Shown here in pieces: positions 16,918 through 26,274 of a DNA stretch of 64,000 bases (its first letter is position 1; each line of letters starts with the position of its first letter). The position numbers were made by a program, and so were the translations under genes. The stretch comes from Aestuariivita boseongensis (GTDB taxonomy: Bacteria > Pseudomonadota > Alphaproteobacteria > Rhodobacterales > Rhodobacteraceae), in contig NZ_JXYH01000010.1 in the NCBI RefSeq assembly GCF_001262635.1, forward strand, positions 29,047-93,046, in the 5' to 3' direction. The notes under the pieces are model-generated. The model had not been told where the DNA came from and searched no databases. It saw only the letters and a list, made by a program, of their open reading frames with translations.

Positions 16918-18912
16918 TCAGCCCTGAGGCACCAGGGCCAACGCGCGAATGGGTGATCCGGTTCCCTGTTCGATTTTCAGAGGCGCCGCCATCAGGATCG
17001 CACCCTTTGGCGGCAACTGATCCAGATTGGCAAGGCTTGCCAGACCGAAGCAATTGTCGCGGTGCAGATAGTTATGCGCGGGGTAAGGCGGGCTCATCTT
17101 TCCGGCCATGCCCGCATCGGTGCCGATGCATTGGCTGCCCCAGCCGACGATACCTTTGGACAAAAGGTAATCCATGCATTCGGTTGTTGGGCCGGGCGAG
17201 TGCGAGCCGTCCTCATGCGGGCTGGGATCGTCGTTCAGAAACAGCTCCTCATCATGGGCGCGCTTGTCCCAATCGGTACGCATGACAACCCATTCGCCGG
17301 GGTTGATTTCGCCGTGTTCGGCCTCCCACGCCTTGACGTGTTCGGCCGTCAGCAGGAAATCGGGGTCTTCGGCGCTTTCCTTCGAGCAGTCGATCACATT
17401 CACCGGCGCGATCAGGCGTTGCACGTCCAGCGTGTCGGTATAGCCGTCTTCGAAATCCTTGCCGGTGATCCAGTGATGGGGCGCGTCGAAATGGGTGCCC
17501 GAATGTTCGCCCAGTTTCAGCCAGTTCCAGGCAAAGAACGGACCATCGGCGTCATATTCGCTTATGCGGTGGATTTCGACCTTGGGCGTGTTTTTCGCAA
17601 AATCCTCGGGCAAACGCAGGATCGGCGTATCGGGGCCCAGAGGTGCGGTGCAATCAACTATCTTCACCTGACCGCTCAGCAACATGGCGCCCAGCCCGCC
17701 AAGAAGGTCTTGAGGGGTCATTTGGATGCCTTTCACAGGGGTTTGCGGGCCTTTACCGGCAAAGCGGCGCTTGCGGCGGTTCAGCGTTTCTTCGGTGATG
17801 TCGAAGACCGCGTCGATGGTTTCTTCGCGCGTGACATTACCGGGCGACAGGCGCACCAGCGGGCCACGGAAATCAACGGAAAATCCTTCGACCCCCAGCG
17901 CCCCTACTGTGGCGGCAGCCTCGGGTTTGTCGGGAAAGCGCAGCATGACAGATCCGCCGCGCTTGTCCGCATCGCGGGGCGAATGGAGCGGCAAATCCAA
18001 TGCATCAGCGCGTGCGATGATCCGGTCGACCAGCTTGCGGTTCCAGGCGGCCAGCTCTGCGTGATCTTGCTCCGCATGCCAGGCAAGCGCCGGCAGAGAG
18101 GCAATGGCAGGCACCGATCCCGGCGTTCCGCTGTCAAATCGGCGGATATCGGGCGCATATTCGAACTTGTCCAGATCCCAGCTGAACGGATTGTTTTGCG
18201 AAAACCATCCGCGTCCTTCTGGTTCCAGCTCCAGCACCAACGATTTGTCGACATACAGAATGCCTGCACCAGGTGTCCCGCACATCCATTTCAGCGAGGT
18301 GGACAGAACAAAATCAACCTTGGGGTTTTGGGCGTCAAACGGGATCAGCCCGGCGGCCTGCGTAATGTCCACGCCGATCAGGCTGCCCATCTTGCGGCCA
18401 TGCGCCACAAGCGGTTCAAGATCCACGCGTGCCGACGCAGTGGAGGTCACCCAGGTGATCAGGGCCAGACCCACATCCGGGCCCCAATGTTCAAGATATT
18501 GGTCCTGTTCGACCCAGGATTTCCCCTCTGACAGGGGCACGGTGTCAAGCGTGAAGCCCATCTTGGGCGCAAGGCCTGTCAGCAGGAAATGCAGGCTGGG
18601 AAAACAGTCGCCAGCCACCAGTACGCGCTTGCCCCGCAGCATACCTTCAGGCAGCGACCGCATCAGCTTGTGCAAGCCGTCCGTCACGCTTTCGCAGGTG
18701 GTCGTCGATCCCTTGGGTACGTTGATGATGCGCCGCCAGTAATCAATGAAATCCTGCCGTTTCAGCAGAACATAGCCCCATTGCTTGTCATTGGGCGCGG
18801 CCCAGACCTCGGCAAACTCGGCCATCGCGGCGGCCATTTCCTCCTCTTTGCCGGGATACATCCCGATGGAGTGATAGAGAAAATAGCCAGCATGTTTGGT
18901 GTTGGTCAGCAT
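16918..18912 (-). CDS. Fused kynureninase-like PLP enzyme and isatin hydrolase-like cyclase
   Basis: 664 residues. Residues 1-385 are a fold-type I PLP enzyme of the class V/kynureninase group: VDITQ near 182, likely PLP lysine K208 in STSLKWMCGTPGAG, and RLSPG near 354. Residues 398-664 form a complete metal-dependent cyclase-family hydrolase with HSGTHFDAPHHW (470-481), closely resembling isatin hydrolase, related to the KynB formamidases. The junction contains Met398 (base 17721) preceded by GAAAGG, the probable original start of the second gene. GGGAGG places the fusion start at 18912. Such an enzyme could turn N-formylkynurenine, or isatin via isatinate, towards anthranilate; substrate is inferred. 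Confidence 0.85.
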   Translation of the reverse strand: MLTNTKHAGYFLYHSIGMYPGKEEEMAAAMAEFAEVWAAPNDKQWGYVLLKRQDFIDYWRRIINVPKGSTTTCESVTDGLHKLMRSLPEGMLRGKRVLVAGDCFPSLHFLLTGLAPKMGFTLDTVPLSEGKSWVEQDQYLEHWGPDVGLALITWVTSTASARVDLEPLVAHGRKMGSLIGVDITQAAGLIPFDAQNPKVDFVLSTSLKWMCGTPGAGILYVDKSLVLELEPEGRGWFSQNNPFSWDLDKFEYAPDIRRFDSGTPGSVPAIASLPALAWHAEQDHAELAAWNRKLVDRIIARADALDLPLHSPRDADKRGGSVMLRFPDKPEAAATVGALGVEGFSVDFRGPLVRLSPGNVTREETIDAVFDITEETLNRRKRRFAGKGPQTPVKGIQMTPQDLLGGLGAMLLSGQVKIVDCTAPLGPDTPILRLPEDFAKNTPKVEIHRISEYDADGPFFAWNWLKLGEHSGTHFDAPHHWITGKDFEDGYTDTLDVQRLIAPVNVIDCSKESAEDPDFLLTAEHVKAWEAEHGEINPGEWVVMRTDWDKRAHDEELFLNDDPSPHEDGSHSPGPTTECMDYLLSKGIVGWGSQCIGTDAGMAGKMSPPYPAHNYLHRDNCFGLASLANLDQLPPKGAILMAAPLKIEQGTGSPIRALALVPQG

Positions 18913-19011
18913 GTTCCCTCCCGGAGGTGCAGCGCACAAGTTAGGTGAGGTTGCCATGGTCGTCCATGGGGATTTCCGCCGCGGTCTTGAATGTCGTTCC
19001 CCTGAACAAGA

Positions 19012-19036
19012 ACACCCCGGACAAATGCCGGGGTGT
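19012..19036 (-). terminator. Rho-independent terminator after binding-protein gene
   Basis: Nine-base stem ACACCCCGG (19012-19020) with CCGGGGTGT (19028-19036) and a 7-base loop; on the minus strand it is followed by the T-rich TTCTTGTT. It lies 25 bases past the stop at 19061 and separates that gene from the fused enzyme gene. Confidence 0.75.
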
Positions 19037-19060
19037 CTGTAACGCTTTGAAAAGATCGCT

Positions 19061-20242
19061 TTAGCGGTAGCGCACTGTCTCGAACTGGCCGTCCTTCACG
19101 ATGACCTGACGATAGTTGCCCGCCGATTCACCAGGGCCGATCAGCTCGACCGCCGATGCGCCAACATAGTCGATGTCGCCGCCGTCTTTCAGGATCTGCA
19201 GCGCTTTGGCCAATTCACCGGGATAGATCTTTTCACCCGGGGCGTTGGCCACGTCAAAGACATGATCCTTCAGCGCCTGGCTGTCGGATGACCCTGCCGC
19301 CTGCATGGCCAACATGATCAGCGCCGCCGCGTCATAGCTTTCCGGCGTGAACGGCGATGTGCCGTCAAAGCCCGCCGCTTCAGCCATCTTGGCATAGATG
19401 TCGGTGCCCGGGCTGTCGGTGCCCGCGACCTGTCCGAAGGAGCCATTCAGCGCATCGCCGATGGTCAGGATGTTGTCGCCGATCATGCCGCCGGGCAGAA
19501 CAAAGCGATCCCATGCGCCAGTATCCAGCGCGCCTTCGATGATGCCGCGGCCGCCCTGATCCAGATATCCGGCAACCACAAGAATGTCACCGCCTGCGGC
19601 GGCAAGGGTCGCAACCTCGGCGGAATAGTCAGCCTTGCCGTCTTCGTGGCTAAGGTTCACGGTCACCTCGCCACCGGCTGCCTCGAACGCGGTGCGGAAG
19701 CTGTCGGCCAGACCTTTGCCATAGTCGTTGTTGGTATAGGTCAGCGCGACGGATTTGATGCCTTCTTCCATCAGGATATCGGTCATCACCTGACCTTCCC
19801 GCGCGTCAGACGGGGCGGTACGGAAGAAGAGACCGTTGTCTTCGGCCGCCGACAGACCCGGCGATGTGGCCGAGGGCGAAATCATCACGATGCCGTTGGC
19901 AACCGCCACGTTCTGCAGGATGGCGCCCGTCACACCCGAACAATCGGCACCGACAATCGCGTTCACGCGGTCAGCCGTGACCAGCCGCTCCGCTGCCGCT
20001 GTCGCCGCGGCGGAATCGATGCAGGTGGAGTCACCGCGAACCGACACGACCGAAGCGCCATCCAGCAGAAGTCCGCTATCGGAGACCTCTTTCATCGCCA
20101 ATTCGGCACCCGAGGCCATGGGTTGGGTCAACGATTCAATCGGCCCGGTGAAGCCGAAAATGATACCCAGTTTGATTTCCTCGGCCATGGCCGAAGGCGC
20201 AAGCAGCGCGGCAACGGCGCTGGCAGCCAATAGTTTTTTCAT
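19061..20242 (-). CDS. ABC transporter substrate-binding protein, branched-chain amino acid type
   Basis: 393 residues beginning MKKLLAASAVAALLAPSAMA, a classical signal peptide cut before EEIKLG, with GGGAGG before the ATG; an upstream frame to 20296 is not used. The mature protein begins with IKLGIIFGFTGPIESL, typical of LivK/periplasmic binding protein type 1 domains. It would bind an amino acid or aromatic acid in the periplasm for a Liv-type ABC importer, but no permease or ATPase partner is next to it, so it is an orphan component. A terminator follows. Confidence 0.88.
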   Translation of the reverse strand: MKKLLAASAVAALLAPSAMAEEIKLGIIFGFTGPIESLTQPMASGAELAMKEVSDSGLLLDGASVVSVRGDSTCIDSAAATAAAERLVTADRVNAIVGADCSGVTGAILQNVAVANGIVMISPSATSPGLSAAEDNGLFFRTAPSDAREGQVMTDILMEEGIKSVALTYTNNDYGKGLADSFRTAFEAAGGEVTVNLSHEDGKADYSAEVATLAAAGGDILVVAGYLDQGGRGIIEGALDTGAWDRFVLPGGMIGDNILTIGDALNGSFGQVAGTDSPGTDIYAKMAEAAGFDGTSPFTPESYDAAALIMLAMQAAGSSDSQALKDHVFDVANAPGEKIYPGELAKALQILKDGGDIDYVGASAVELIGPGESAGNYRQVIVKDGQFETVRYR

Positions 20243-20371
20243 GTGAACCTCCCGGTTTTTTTGCTTATTCAAACAGCTTAGGCAAAGCGCGGGCATAGTA
20301 AAGCGCCCTGACGCGGGAGAGACGCGAAATGCGACTTGCTGCGAAACCTGGCGTCAGGCCCGACTATTTGC

Positions 20372-20389
20372 CGGGCTTTTCCGAGCCCG
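20372..20389 (-). terminator. Possible terminator hairpin of mla operon
   Basis: Inverted repeat CGGGCT (20372-20377) and AGCCCG (20384-20389), directly after the stop of the last mla gene. It lacks a clear T run on the minus strand, so it may instead protect the mRNA end. Confidence 0.4.
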
Positions 20390-20390
20390 A

Positions 20391-21143
20391 TCAGCCGTCG
20401 TCTTGCACCGGCGTCTGTTCCGAAGCGTCTGTCCCGGATTCGGATAGTGGCGACGGGCGCGGTGCAGGTCTGCGCGCACGCGCTTCGCGTTCTTCCCTTT
20501 CGGTCGCATGGGTGTGGATGCTGCGGATGCTCCATTCCACCGCATCTTTCATCACACTGCCCAGCGCCTCATCAAAGGCGGTCGCCACGTCATTGGGATT
20601 GTCGCTGAGTGATGGGTAAAATTCTTCGAATGATCGTGAGCCGATGATCCGGTCCTCACGGGCATCAATCAGCTTGATGTTCAGACGCACCTGAATCTGC
20701 AGCGGCGCATCAGGCCCTACGTCAGCGGGAACAACCGCCTGAAATTCGCGGATATCGGTCGCGATATAGTAATCGGCGCGCAGACCGATACCCGAACTGC
20801 CCACCGCAGGCACACGATTGGAATTCTCGAAACTTTCAATAAGCAGCGATTGCACGATCAGCGGCGCGCGATCCACCCAGCGGGCCACAGGCAGATATTG
20901 AACGCGCAGAGCCGTGGGTTGCACGGCAATCTGGTCGGTGCTGACCGCAGCGGTCGCGGTGGGTTCTTCCACGACAATCTGTTGGGTCAATCGGGGCAGA
21001 TTGGACGAAAACGTGCTTTTCGGCGTCAGCGCATAAAGCTCGTTCGGTGTGGCCACCGATTGCAGACGGGTCAGACCGGCACAAGCGCTTAGCCCGCTGA
21101 CAAGCGCGGTGCATACGGCCAGGCGGATCAGGGTCTGGATCAT
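20391..21143 (-). CDS. ABC-type transport auxiliary lipoprotein (Mla/PqiC-like)
   Basis: 250 residues with a lipoprotein signal whose lipobox is LSAC near residue 21, followed by a PqiC/ABC transport auxiliary domain of about 170 residues and a polar, Arg- and Pro-rich tail. The start overlaps the mlaD stop (ATGA, 21140-21143). Such lipoproteins accompany MlaD-type MCE proteins and are thought to link the inner-membrane lipid transporter to the outer membrane. Last gene of the mla operon. Confidence 0.85.
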   Translation of the reverse strand: MIQTLIRLAVCTALVSGLSACAGLTRLQSVATPNELYALTPKSTFSSNLPRLTQQIVVEEPTATAAVSTDQIAVQPTALRVQYLPVARWVDRAPLIVQSLLIESFENSNRVPAVGSSGIGLRADYYIATDIREFQAVVPADVGPDAPLQIQVRLNIKLIDAREDRIIGSRSFEEFYPSLSDNPNDVATAFDEALGSVMKDAVEWSIRSIHTHATEREEREARARRPAPRPSPLSESGTDASEQTPVQDDG

Positions 21144-22468
21144 CTGCGGAACTCCGAATTGGTGGTGCCCAGAAGGAAACGGGCGGGATCCCTTTCCACC
21201 CGATCAACCAGACGGTCAAGACCCGACACAAGCAGGCGCGCCTCTTCTGTCAGGCGCAGGAATTCCGGCAGGCCAAGCCCAAGGAAATCCGAAACCTGAC
21301 GACGGTTTTCCAGAACCAGATCCTCCAGAGTGCCCAGGAAGGACGAGGCCGAAAGTGACGCTTCGCGGATCTCTTCCGCAACGCGGTCGATATCTTCGGA
21401 CGCGCCGGCGACAGTGTCGGAGAATGCTGTCACTGCCCCGCGCAGATCAGTGATGATCCCGTCAAGTTCGGTATCGATAATCTCGTTCACCGATCCGAAT
21501 GCTTCCTGCGCGGTGTCCAATGTCTCTTCGGCGGCGACCATGGCTCCGTCGATGGCGGTCAATGTTTCATTGGCATTGGCAAAGGTTTGGGAGGCATCCA
21601 GCAGCGTTTGATTTCCTGTCTCGGCAAAGGTTTCGAAACTGGCCACAGCGGTGGACACGTCTGTGCCGAACTGGTCAATCACCTTGTTGGCTGTATCTGC
21701 CACTTCACGGATATCCTCCACGATGCGGGGCAGGTCGTTGTCGGTAAAGGCAGTGACCCTTTCGAACGTATCGCCTGCGGTATCCAGTGTTTCGGTGGCG
21801 GTGTTCAACGTGGTTTCCGCCACATCCGCCAGATCCTCCAAACGGTTAGAGAAGGCGGCAACCTCTTGCGCGGCGGTGCTGAGATCATTTGAAAGCGTTT
21901 CGAAATTCGTCAGCGCCGTGTCCAGCCGTTCGGTTGCGTCTGCGGTGTTTTGCAGAATGTCCGAAATGGCAGTGCGGTTTTCTTCATTGAAGACCTCGTT
22001 GATATCTTCAAGAAGCGAAACCGCTTTTTCCAGCACCACGGGCGCCCCTTCGAAAACCGATTGCAAGGCCGAGCGTTCCGACGGGATCACCGACCCTTCC
22101 GGCAACGGGGTCGAGGTGTCCGATCCGCCCGACAGCGCCACATAGCTGACGCCGGTGACACCCTGCGCCTGCAATTGCGCCACGGTTTCGGTATTAACAG
22201 GGGTATTCGCGCCCACCTCGATCCGCACGCGCACCAAGGCGTTGCTGCCCTCGTCAAGCTCAAGATTGACGACCTGTCCCACCGGCAGCCCGTTATAGCG
22301 CACATCGCCCGCCGCACTCAGCCCCGCAACATCGGGAAAAAGGATGTCGTAATAGGCATACTGGCGATCAATCTCGACCTTGGTCAACCATAGCAACAGC
22401 CCGAACCCGCCGATGATGGTCGCCAACGTGAACACGCCGATCAGCAGGTAATTTGCTTTGGTTTCCAT
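21140..22468 (-). CDS. mlaD: MlaD-family MCE lipid-transport protein
   Basis: 442 residues. One N-terminal membrane segment (about 8-30, YLLIGVFTLATIIGGFGLLL) is followed by an MCE domain (about 40-120, containing DVRYNGLPVGQV) and a long helical tail of about 300 residues with repeated TLDTA/ETLDTA units. MCE rings with long helices form lipid channels across the periplasm. It lies 14 bases after mlaF and overlaps the lipoprotein gene. Confidence 0.9.
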   Translation of the reverse strand: METKANYLLIGVFTLATIIGGFGLLLWLTKVEIDRQYAYYDILFPDVAGLSAAGDVRYNGLPVGQVVNLELDEGSNALVRVRIEVGANTPVNTETVAQLQAQGVTGVSYVALSGGSDTSTPLPEGSVIPSERSALQSVFEGAPVVLEKAVSLLEDINEVFNEENRTAISDILQNTADATERLDTALTNFETLSNDLSTAAQEVAAFSNRLEDLADVAETTLNTATETLDTAGDTFERVTAFTDNDLPRIVEDIREVADTANKVIDQFGTDVSTAVASFETFAETGNQTLLDASQTFANANETLTAIDGAMVAAEETLDTAQEAFGSVNEIIDTELDGIITDLRGAVTAFSDTVAGASEDIDRVAEEIREASLSASSFLGTLEDLVLENRRQVSDFLGLGLPEFLRLTEEARLLVSGLDRLVDRVERDPARFLLGTTNSEFRR

Positions 22469-22482
22469 CGGTGCGGTTTGCC

Positions 22483-23292
22483 TTATTGGGACTTTTCTTG
22501 CGCGGCACGGGCGCGCGGCCCGGTGAAATATTCCTGGACCCAGGGGTGATCTACGGCTGTCATGTCTTCTATCGGACCTTCTACCAGAACGCGTTTTTCG
22601 GCCAAGACCGCAATGCGATCACAAATCGCATAAAGACTGTCCAAGTCATGCGTCACCATGAAAACCGTCAGACCCAATGATCTTTGCAACTCGCCAATCA
22701 GGTCATCATAAGCTGCCGCCCCGATCGGGTCGAGACCTGCGGTGGGTTCATCCAGAAACACGATCTCGGGATCCAGCGCCAGCGCGCGCGCAAGCGCCGC
22801 ACGTTTGCGCATGCCGCCCGACAGTTCCGAAGGCAGCTTGCCACAGGCCAGCGGGGGCAGACCCACAAGGCTGATCTTCAACTCTCCCAAAGCCTTCATC
22901 AGCGCGGGGCTGAGTTTCAGGTGCTCGCGCATCGGGGTCATCACGTTCTGAAGCACAGTCAGCGACGAAAACAGCGCCCCGTCCTGAAACGCCACGCCCC
23001 AGCGGGTTTCGACATTGCGCCTTTCGGCTTCGGGGCCATTCAGCACGTCAACGCCCAGCACCTCGATCGACCCGGCGGCAGGACGGTTCAACCCGACAAT
23101 GGTGCGCAGCAGAACCGACTTGCCCGTTCCCGATCCGCCGACGATGCCCAGAACCTCCCCCCGCCAAACGTCGAGGTTCAGGTCATCATGTACAACTTGC
23201 GTGCCAAACTGAGTGCGCAGGCCACGCACCCGGATCACAGCTTCGCGTTGCACGTCGCTCTGGGCCTTTTCTGGTGTCAGCGCGCCGTCCAT
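22483..23292 (-). CDS. mlaF: Mla-type ABC transporter ATPase
   Basis: 269 residues with Walker A GGSGTGKS, signature LSGGMRKR, Walker B VFLDEPTAGLD and the H-loop MVTHD. Sequence and position match MlaF. Its ATG overlaps the mlaE stop by one base (TGATG), showing tight coupling. It powers lipid movement through the MlaE/MlaD complex at the inner membrane. Confidence 0.93.
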   Translation of the reverse strand: MDGALTPEKAQSDVQREAVIRVRGLRTQFGTQVVHDDLNLDVWRGEVLGIVGGSGTGKSVLLRTIVGLNRPAAGSIEVLGVDVLNGPEAERRNVETRWGVAFQDGALFSSLTVLQNVMTPMREHLKLSPALMKALGELKISLVGLPPLACGKLPSELSGGMRKRAALARALALDPEIVFLDEPTAGLDPIGAAAYDDLIGELQRSLGLTVFMVTHDLDSLYAICDRIAVLAEKRVLVEGPIEDMTAVDHPWVQEYFTGPRARAAQEKSQ

Positions 23293-24410
23293 CAGACCCC
23301 CACTTCCGAGAAGAAGATGGAAAAGGCGGCATCCAGCGCGATAACTAGAAAGATGGATTGCACCACCGACGAGGTCGTCTGCCGTCCGACGCTTTCGGAG
23401 GACCCCTTCACCTGCATCGCACGCCAGCAGGCCACAACGCCGATGACCACGGCGAAAAACGGTGCCTTGATCATACCCACGCCCAGATGCCAGACATCGG
23501 TGTTTTCATAAAGCCGGGTTATGAACATGCCGGGGCTGACGCCCAGTTCGATCCAGCTCATCAATGCGCCGCCAAAAATGCCCGCGATATTGGCGATAAA
23601 CCCAAGCGCAGGCAGCATGATGACCAGCGCAAGCACCCGCGGCAGCACCAGAACGTCAATCGGATCAAGCCCCAGCGTGCGCATCGCGTCGATTTCCTCG
23701 CGCACTTTCATCGACCCGATAGAGGCGGTGAAAGCCGAACCGGACCGGCCGGCCACGATGATCGCGGTCAGCAGAATGCCCAATTCCCGAAAGATCGAGA
23801 TCGCGATCAGATCGACGACGAAAACCTCGGCCCCGAATTGCCGCAACTGCGCCGCCCCCTGAAAGGACAGCACAACACCGATCAGAAAACCCATCAGCGC
23901 GACGATTGGCACCGCGTTCAAACCGGTTTCCTGCATCTGGCTGACAAGCGCGGGCATGCGCAACCTGCGCGGTTGCAGGGTCATGCGTAGGAACCGCTGC
24001 AGCGTGAGACCCAGAAAGGACAGAAGCGACAGGACCGACAGCCACCCTTGGTATGTACCTTCGCCCAGATCCTCCAACCACTCTTTGACGCCGCGCGGCA
24101 GATCCTCCTGCCCCTCGTCTTTGGGCAGGGCTTCGGACACCGTGTCGATCAGTTGCATCTGATCGGGATTGGCGCCGGAGATGTGCACCTCGGTCCCTTC
24201 TGCAGCCAACCGCCGCCGCAGCCGGACAACCAGATAGGCACCACCGGTATCGAGCGCCTCAAGCCCGGAGAGATCCAGCGTCAGAGTGGGGCCATCGGCC
24301 GAAAGCCCTTGAAAGGCCGCGTCGATCTGGCCCAATGTGTTGGTTACCAGACGCCCGCTGATCCGTGCGGTATAATCCGACAGTGACAGAGAAACGGAAG
24401 GCGCGGCCAT
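23292..24410 (-). CDS. mlaE: Mla-type permease with N-terminal STAS domain
   Basis: 372 residues from MAAPSVSLS; an ATG 13 codons upstream is a less likely alternative. Residues 1-100 form a STAS domain, which in E. coli is the separate protein MlaB; here it is fused to the MlaE permease (about 120-372, five to six membrane segments, RELGILLTAIIVAGRSGSAF, EIDAMRTLGLDP). First gene of the leftward mla operon. The shared upstream region also precedes the rightward GFA gene. Confidence 0.92.
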   Translation of the reverse strand: MAAPSVSLSLSDYTARISGRLVTNTLGQIDAAFQGLSADGPTLTLDLSGLEALDTGGAYLVVRLRRRLAAEGTEVHISGANPDQMQLIDTVSEALPKDEGQEDLPRGVKEWLEDLGEGTYQGWLSVLSLLSFLGLTLQRFLRMTLQPRRLRMPALVSQMQETGLNAVPIVALMGFLIGVVLSFQGAAQLRQFGAEVFVVDLIAISIFRELGILLTAIIVAGRSGSAFTASIGSMKVREEIDAMRTLGLDPIDVLVLPRVLALVIMLPALGFIANIAGIFGGALMSWIELGVSPGMFITRLYENTDVWHLGVGMIKAPFFAVVIGVVACWRAMQVKGSSESVGRQTTSSVVQSIFLVIALDAAFSIFFSEVGV

Positions 24411-24560
24411 GGCATCCAATGGGTAAAATGAGCAGACAACGCATCCCATCCCACAAGCGGGGCTGTGTCAAATTCATTTCCCCGGCTGCGACGACGTCTC
24501 CGGGCTTTGTCCGCTGCGATGCCCCCGATTGGCAAAACCCCACGAAAAGGAGCGATACTG

Positions 24561-24962
24561 ATGAAAGCCAGCGGCGGCTGCTATTGCGGCGACATAAGAT
24601 ACCAGATTGACGGTCCCGCAGAGGCCGCGTTTCAGTGCCACTGCCGGGAATGTCAGTATTTCAGCGGCGGCGAACCGGCCACCGCCATGGCCTTCGATGA
24701 AGGCGATGTCATCTTTACCCGTGGAAACCTCGCGACCTTCGCGCGATCCGATCTGGAAAACCCGGTTCCTCGGTACTTCTGCCCCAGATGCGGAACCCAT
24801 ATCGGCAATTACAGTCCGCGCCGGCCAGACCTGATGATTTTAAAGGTCGGGACGTTGGACGATCCTTCTGTCTTCCGCCCGCAACTTGCGATTTTCCTGT
24901 GCGATGCACAGCCCTTCCATCATGTGGAAGACGGGCTACCTGCGTTTCAGAAACGCCCCTGA
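24561..24962 (+). CDS. GFA-family (CENP-V type) zinc protein
   Basis: 133 residues from ATG 24561, preceded by AAAAGGAG; longer starts to 24465 have no support. Zinc-binding cysteines appear as GGCYCG, CHCREC and FCPRCGTH, the pattern of the glutathione-dependent formaldehyde-activating (GFA) fold. Members bind zinc and sometimes glutathione adducts; the actual reaction of this one is not evident. Divergent from mlaE. Confidence 0.88.
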   Translation: MKASGGCYCGDIRYQIDGPAEAAFQCHCRECQYFSGGEPATAMAFDEGDVIFTRGNLATFARSDLENPVPRYFCPRCGTHIGNYSPRRPDLMILKVGTLDDPSVFRPQLAIFLCDAQPFHHVEDGLPAFQKRP

Positions 24963-24991
24963 CGGGCCTAAAGCACGGCGATTGAGACAAT

Positions 24992-25831
24992 ATGCGGCTG
25001 ATCGGTTTCATTCTTGCCCTGGGGCTGTGCACCGGATCGGGGGTGGGTGCAGAAGGTCGCCTGCCCGCGCTGGATGTCGTGCAATCCGGCCACAGCCTAA
25101 CCGACGACATCATGGCGCCACTGACGCAAATGGTGCGTGCGACCCATGTGCGCGGCGGGAAGCTCGACAAGGCGACCCTCCCCGGCAGCCCGATGGACTG
25201 GCGGTGGAACAACCCGACCGATCCGGATATCCGCCAGCCCGGCGTTATCGCACAATACGATGTGCTGGTGCTGACCGAACGGGCTCCGCTCAGCCGCACC
25301 CTGCCCTGGCACCAGTCACCGGAATGGGCGCTGCGCTGGACGACACATGCCTGGCGAAACGGCGGCCTGCGGACTGTGCTCTACGCCACCTGGGTCGAGA
25401 TCGACAGCGGCCCCGATGCGGAAAACCTGTATAACGACCCGGACGGCCATATCCCCTTTCGCGACCGGCTGCCGATCGAGATGGCGGGATGGCGAAGTAT
25501 TCTGGATCACGTGAACGCGAACCTGCCACAAGGGGTACCGAAAGTTTCGATGATTCCCGGCCCGCTGATCATGGCAGCGGCATATGACGACATCGCCGCA
25601 GGTAAGGCACCGGGCCTTTCATCCATCTCGGACCTGTTTACGGATCAGATCCACCTAAATGCGCGCGGGGCCTATCTGATCGCACTGGCGCATTATGCGG
25701 TCATCTATGGCGCCGACCCACGAGGCCTGCCCCATGGCATCCCCGCGCGCGGGGAACCGGACAAGGCCCAGGCTGCATGGATGCAGGATCTGGTCTGGCG
25801 GGTGCTGGAGGCCTATCGCGCCACGCAGTGA
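24992..25831 (+). CDS. Secreted SGNH-hydrolase-like protein
   Basis: 279 residues with an N-terminal signal peptide ending near GVGA. Block I reads QSGHSLTDDI, with Ser in place of the GDSL serine, and block V reads DQIHLNARGAY, giving the Asp and His of the triad. This supports an SGNH/GDSL esterase or acyltransferase fold exported to the periplasm. Substrate unknown. It follows the GFA gene by 29 bases and may be co-transcribed with it. Confidence 0.75.
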   Translation: MRLIGFILALGLCTGSGVGAEGRLPALDVVQSGHSLTDDIMAPLTQMVRATHVRGGKLDKATLPGSPMDWRWNNPTDPDIRQPGVIAQYDVLVLTERAPLSRTLPWHQSPEWALRWTTHAWRNGGLRTVLYATWVEIDSGPDAENLYNDPDGHIPFRDRLPIEMAGWRSILDHVNANLPQGVPKVSMIPGPLIMAAAYDDIAAGKAPGLSSISDLFTDQIHLNARGAYLIALAHYAVIYGADPRGLPHGIPARGEPDKAQAAWMQDLVWRVLEAYRATQ

Positions 25832-25839
25832 CGCTTAGC

Positions 25840-26142
25840 TCACAGCGACATACGCCGTTCCGCGGCCCCGCCGCGCCGCCGGGGTTTTGGCAGTGTCAGA
25901 TCCAGCGGCGTCAGCGGTTTTTGCAGCGACTGGCGCAACAGGTCGCAGAACACAGCCACCGCCGGATCGGTTTCAACGAAGGGGCGGGCGTAAAGATAAG
26001 CCCGGATCGCCTCGAATTCGTAATTCGCCTGACCAGGCAAGCCACCCAGCCACTGCATATAGCCCATGCGCCCCAATTCGAGCGCCCTTTCGGGCGTGTC
26101 CGCCCGTACCTGAAGTTGTTGCAAGGTTCTGTGGATCAGCAT
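25840..26142 (-). CDS. Unknown small protein controlled by a cobalamin riboswitch
   Basis: 100 residues from ATG 26142, which has GGAGGG seven bases upstream; an in-frame ATG at 26235 would give 131 residues and cannot be excluded. The protein is not recognised: mostly helical (ERALELGRMGYMQWLGGLPG), with a basic tail (KPRRRGGAAERR) and no signal or membrane segment. It is the only gene between the riboswitch and the next convergent gene, so it is very probably the regulated one. That context predicts a link to cobalamin or cobalt supply, or to a B12-independent bypass. Confidence 0.6.
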   Translation of the reverse strand: MLIHRTLQQLQVRADTPERALELGRMGYMQWLGGLPGQANYEFEAIRAYLYARPFVETDPAVAVFCDLLRQSLQKPLTPLDLTLPKPRRRGGAAERRMSL

Positions 26143-26274
26143 CGCGCCCTCCGCGCAGCAGGGGCGGTGCGCGGGGAAGTCTGCAACTGTGTCGGGCCTG
26201 TCCGGTCCATCCTGTCTGCTCCTTCTCCGGGGCACCCCGCCCGGGTTGAGTTGACTGCGGTGCGAAACACACCG

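Noticed and set aside
17062..18531. 489-codon frame opposite the fused enzyme gene
   Set aside because: Antisense shadow of a well-supported gene; no recognisable motifs.
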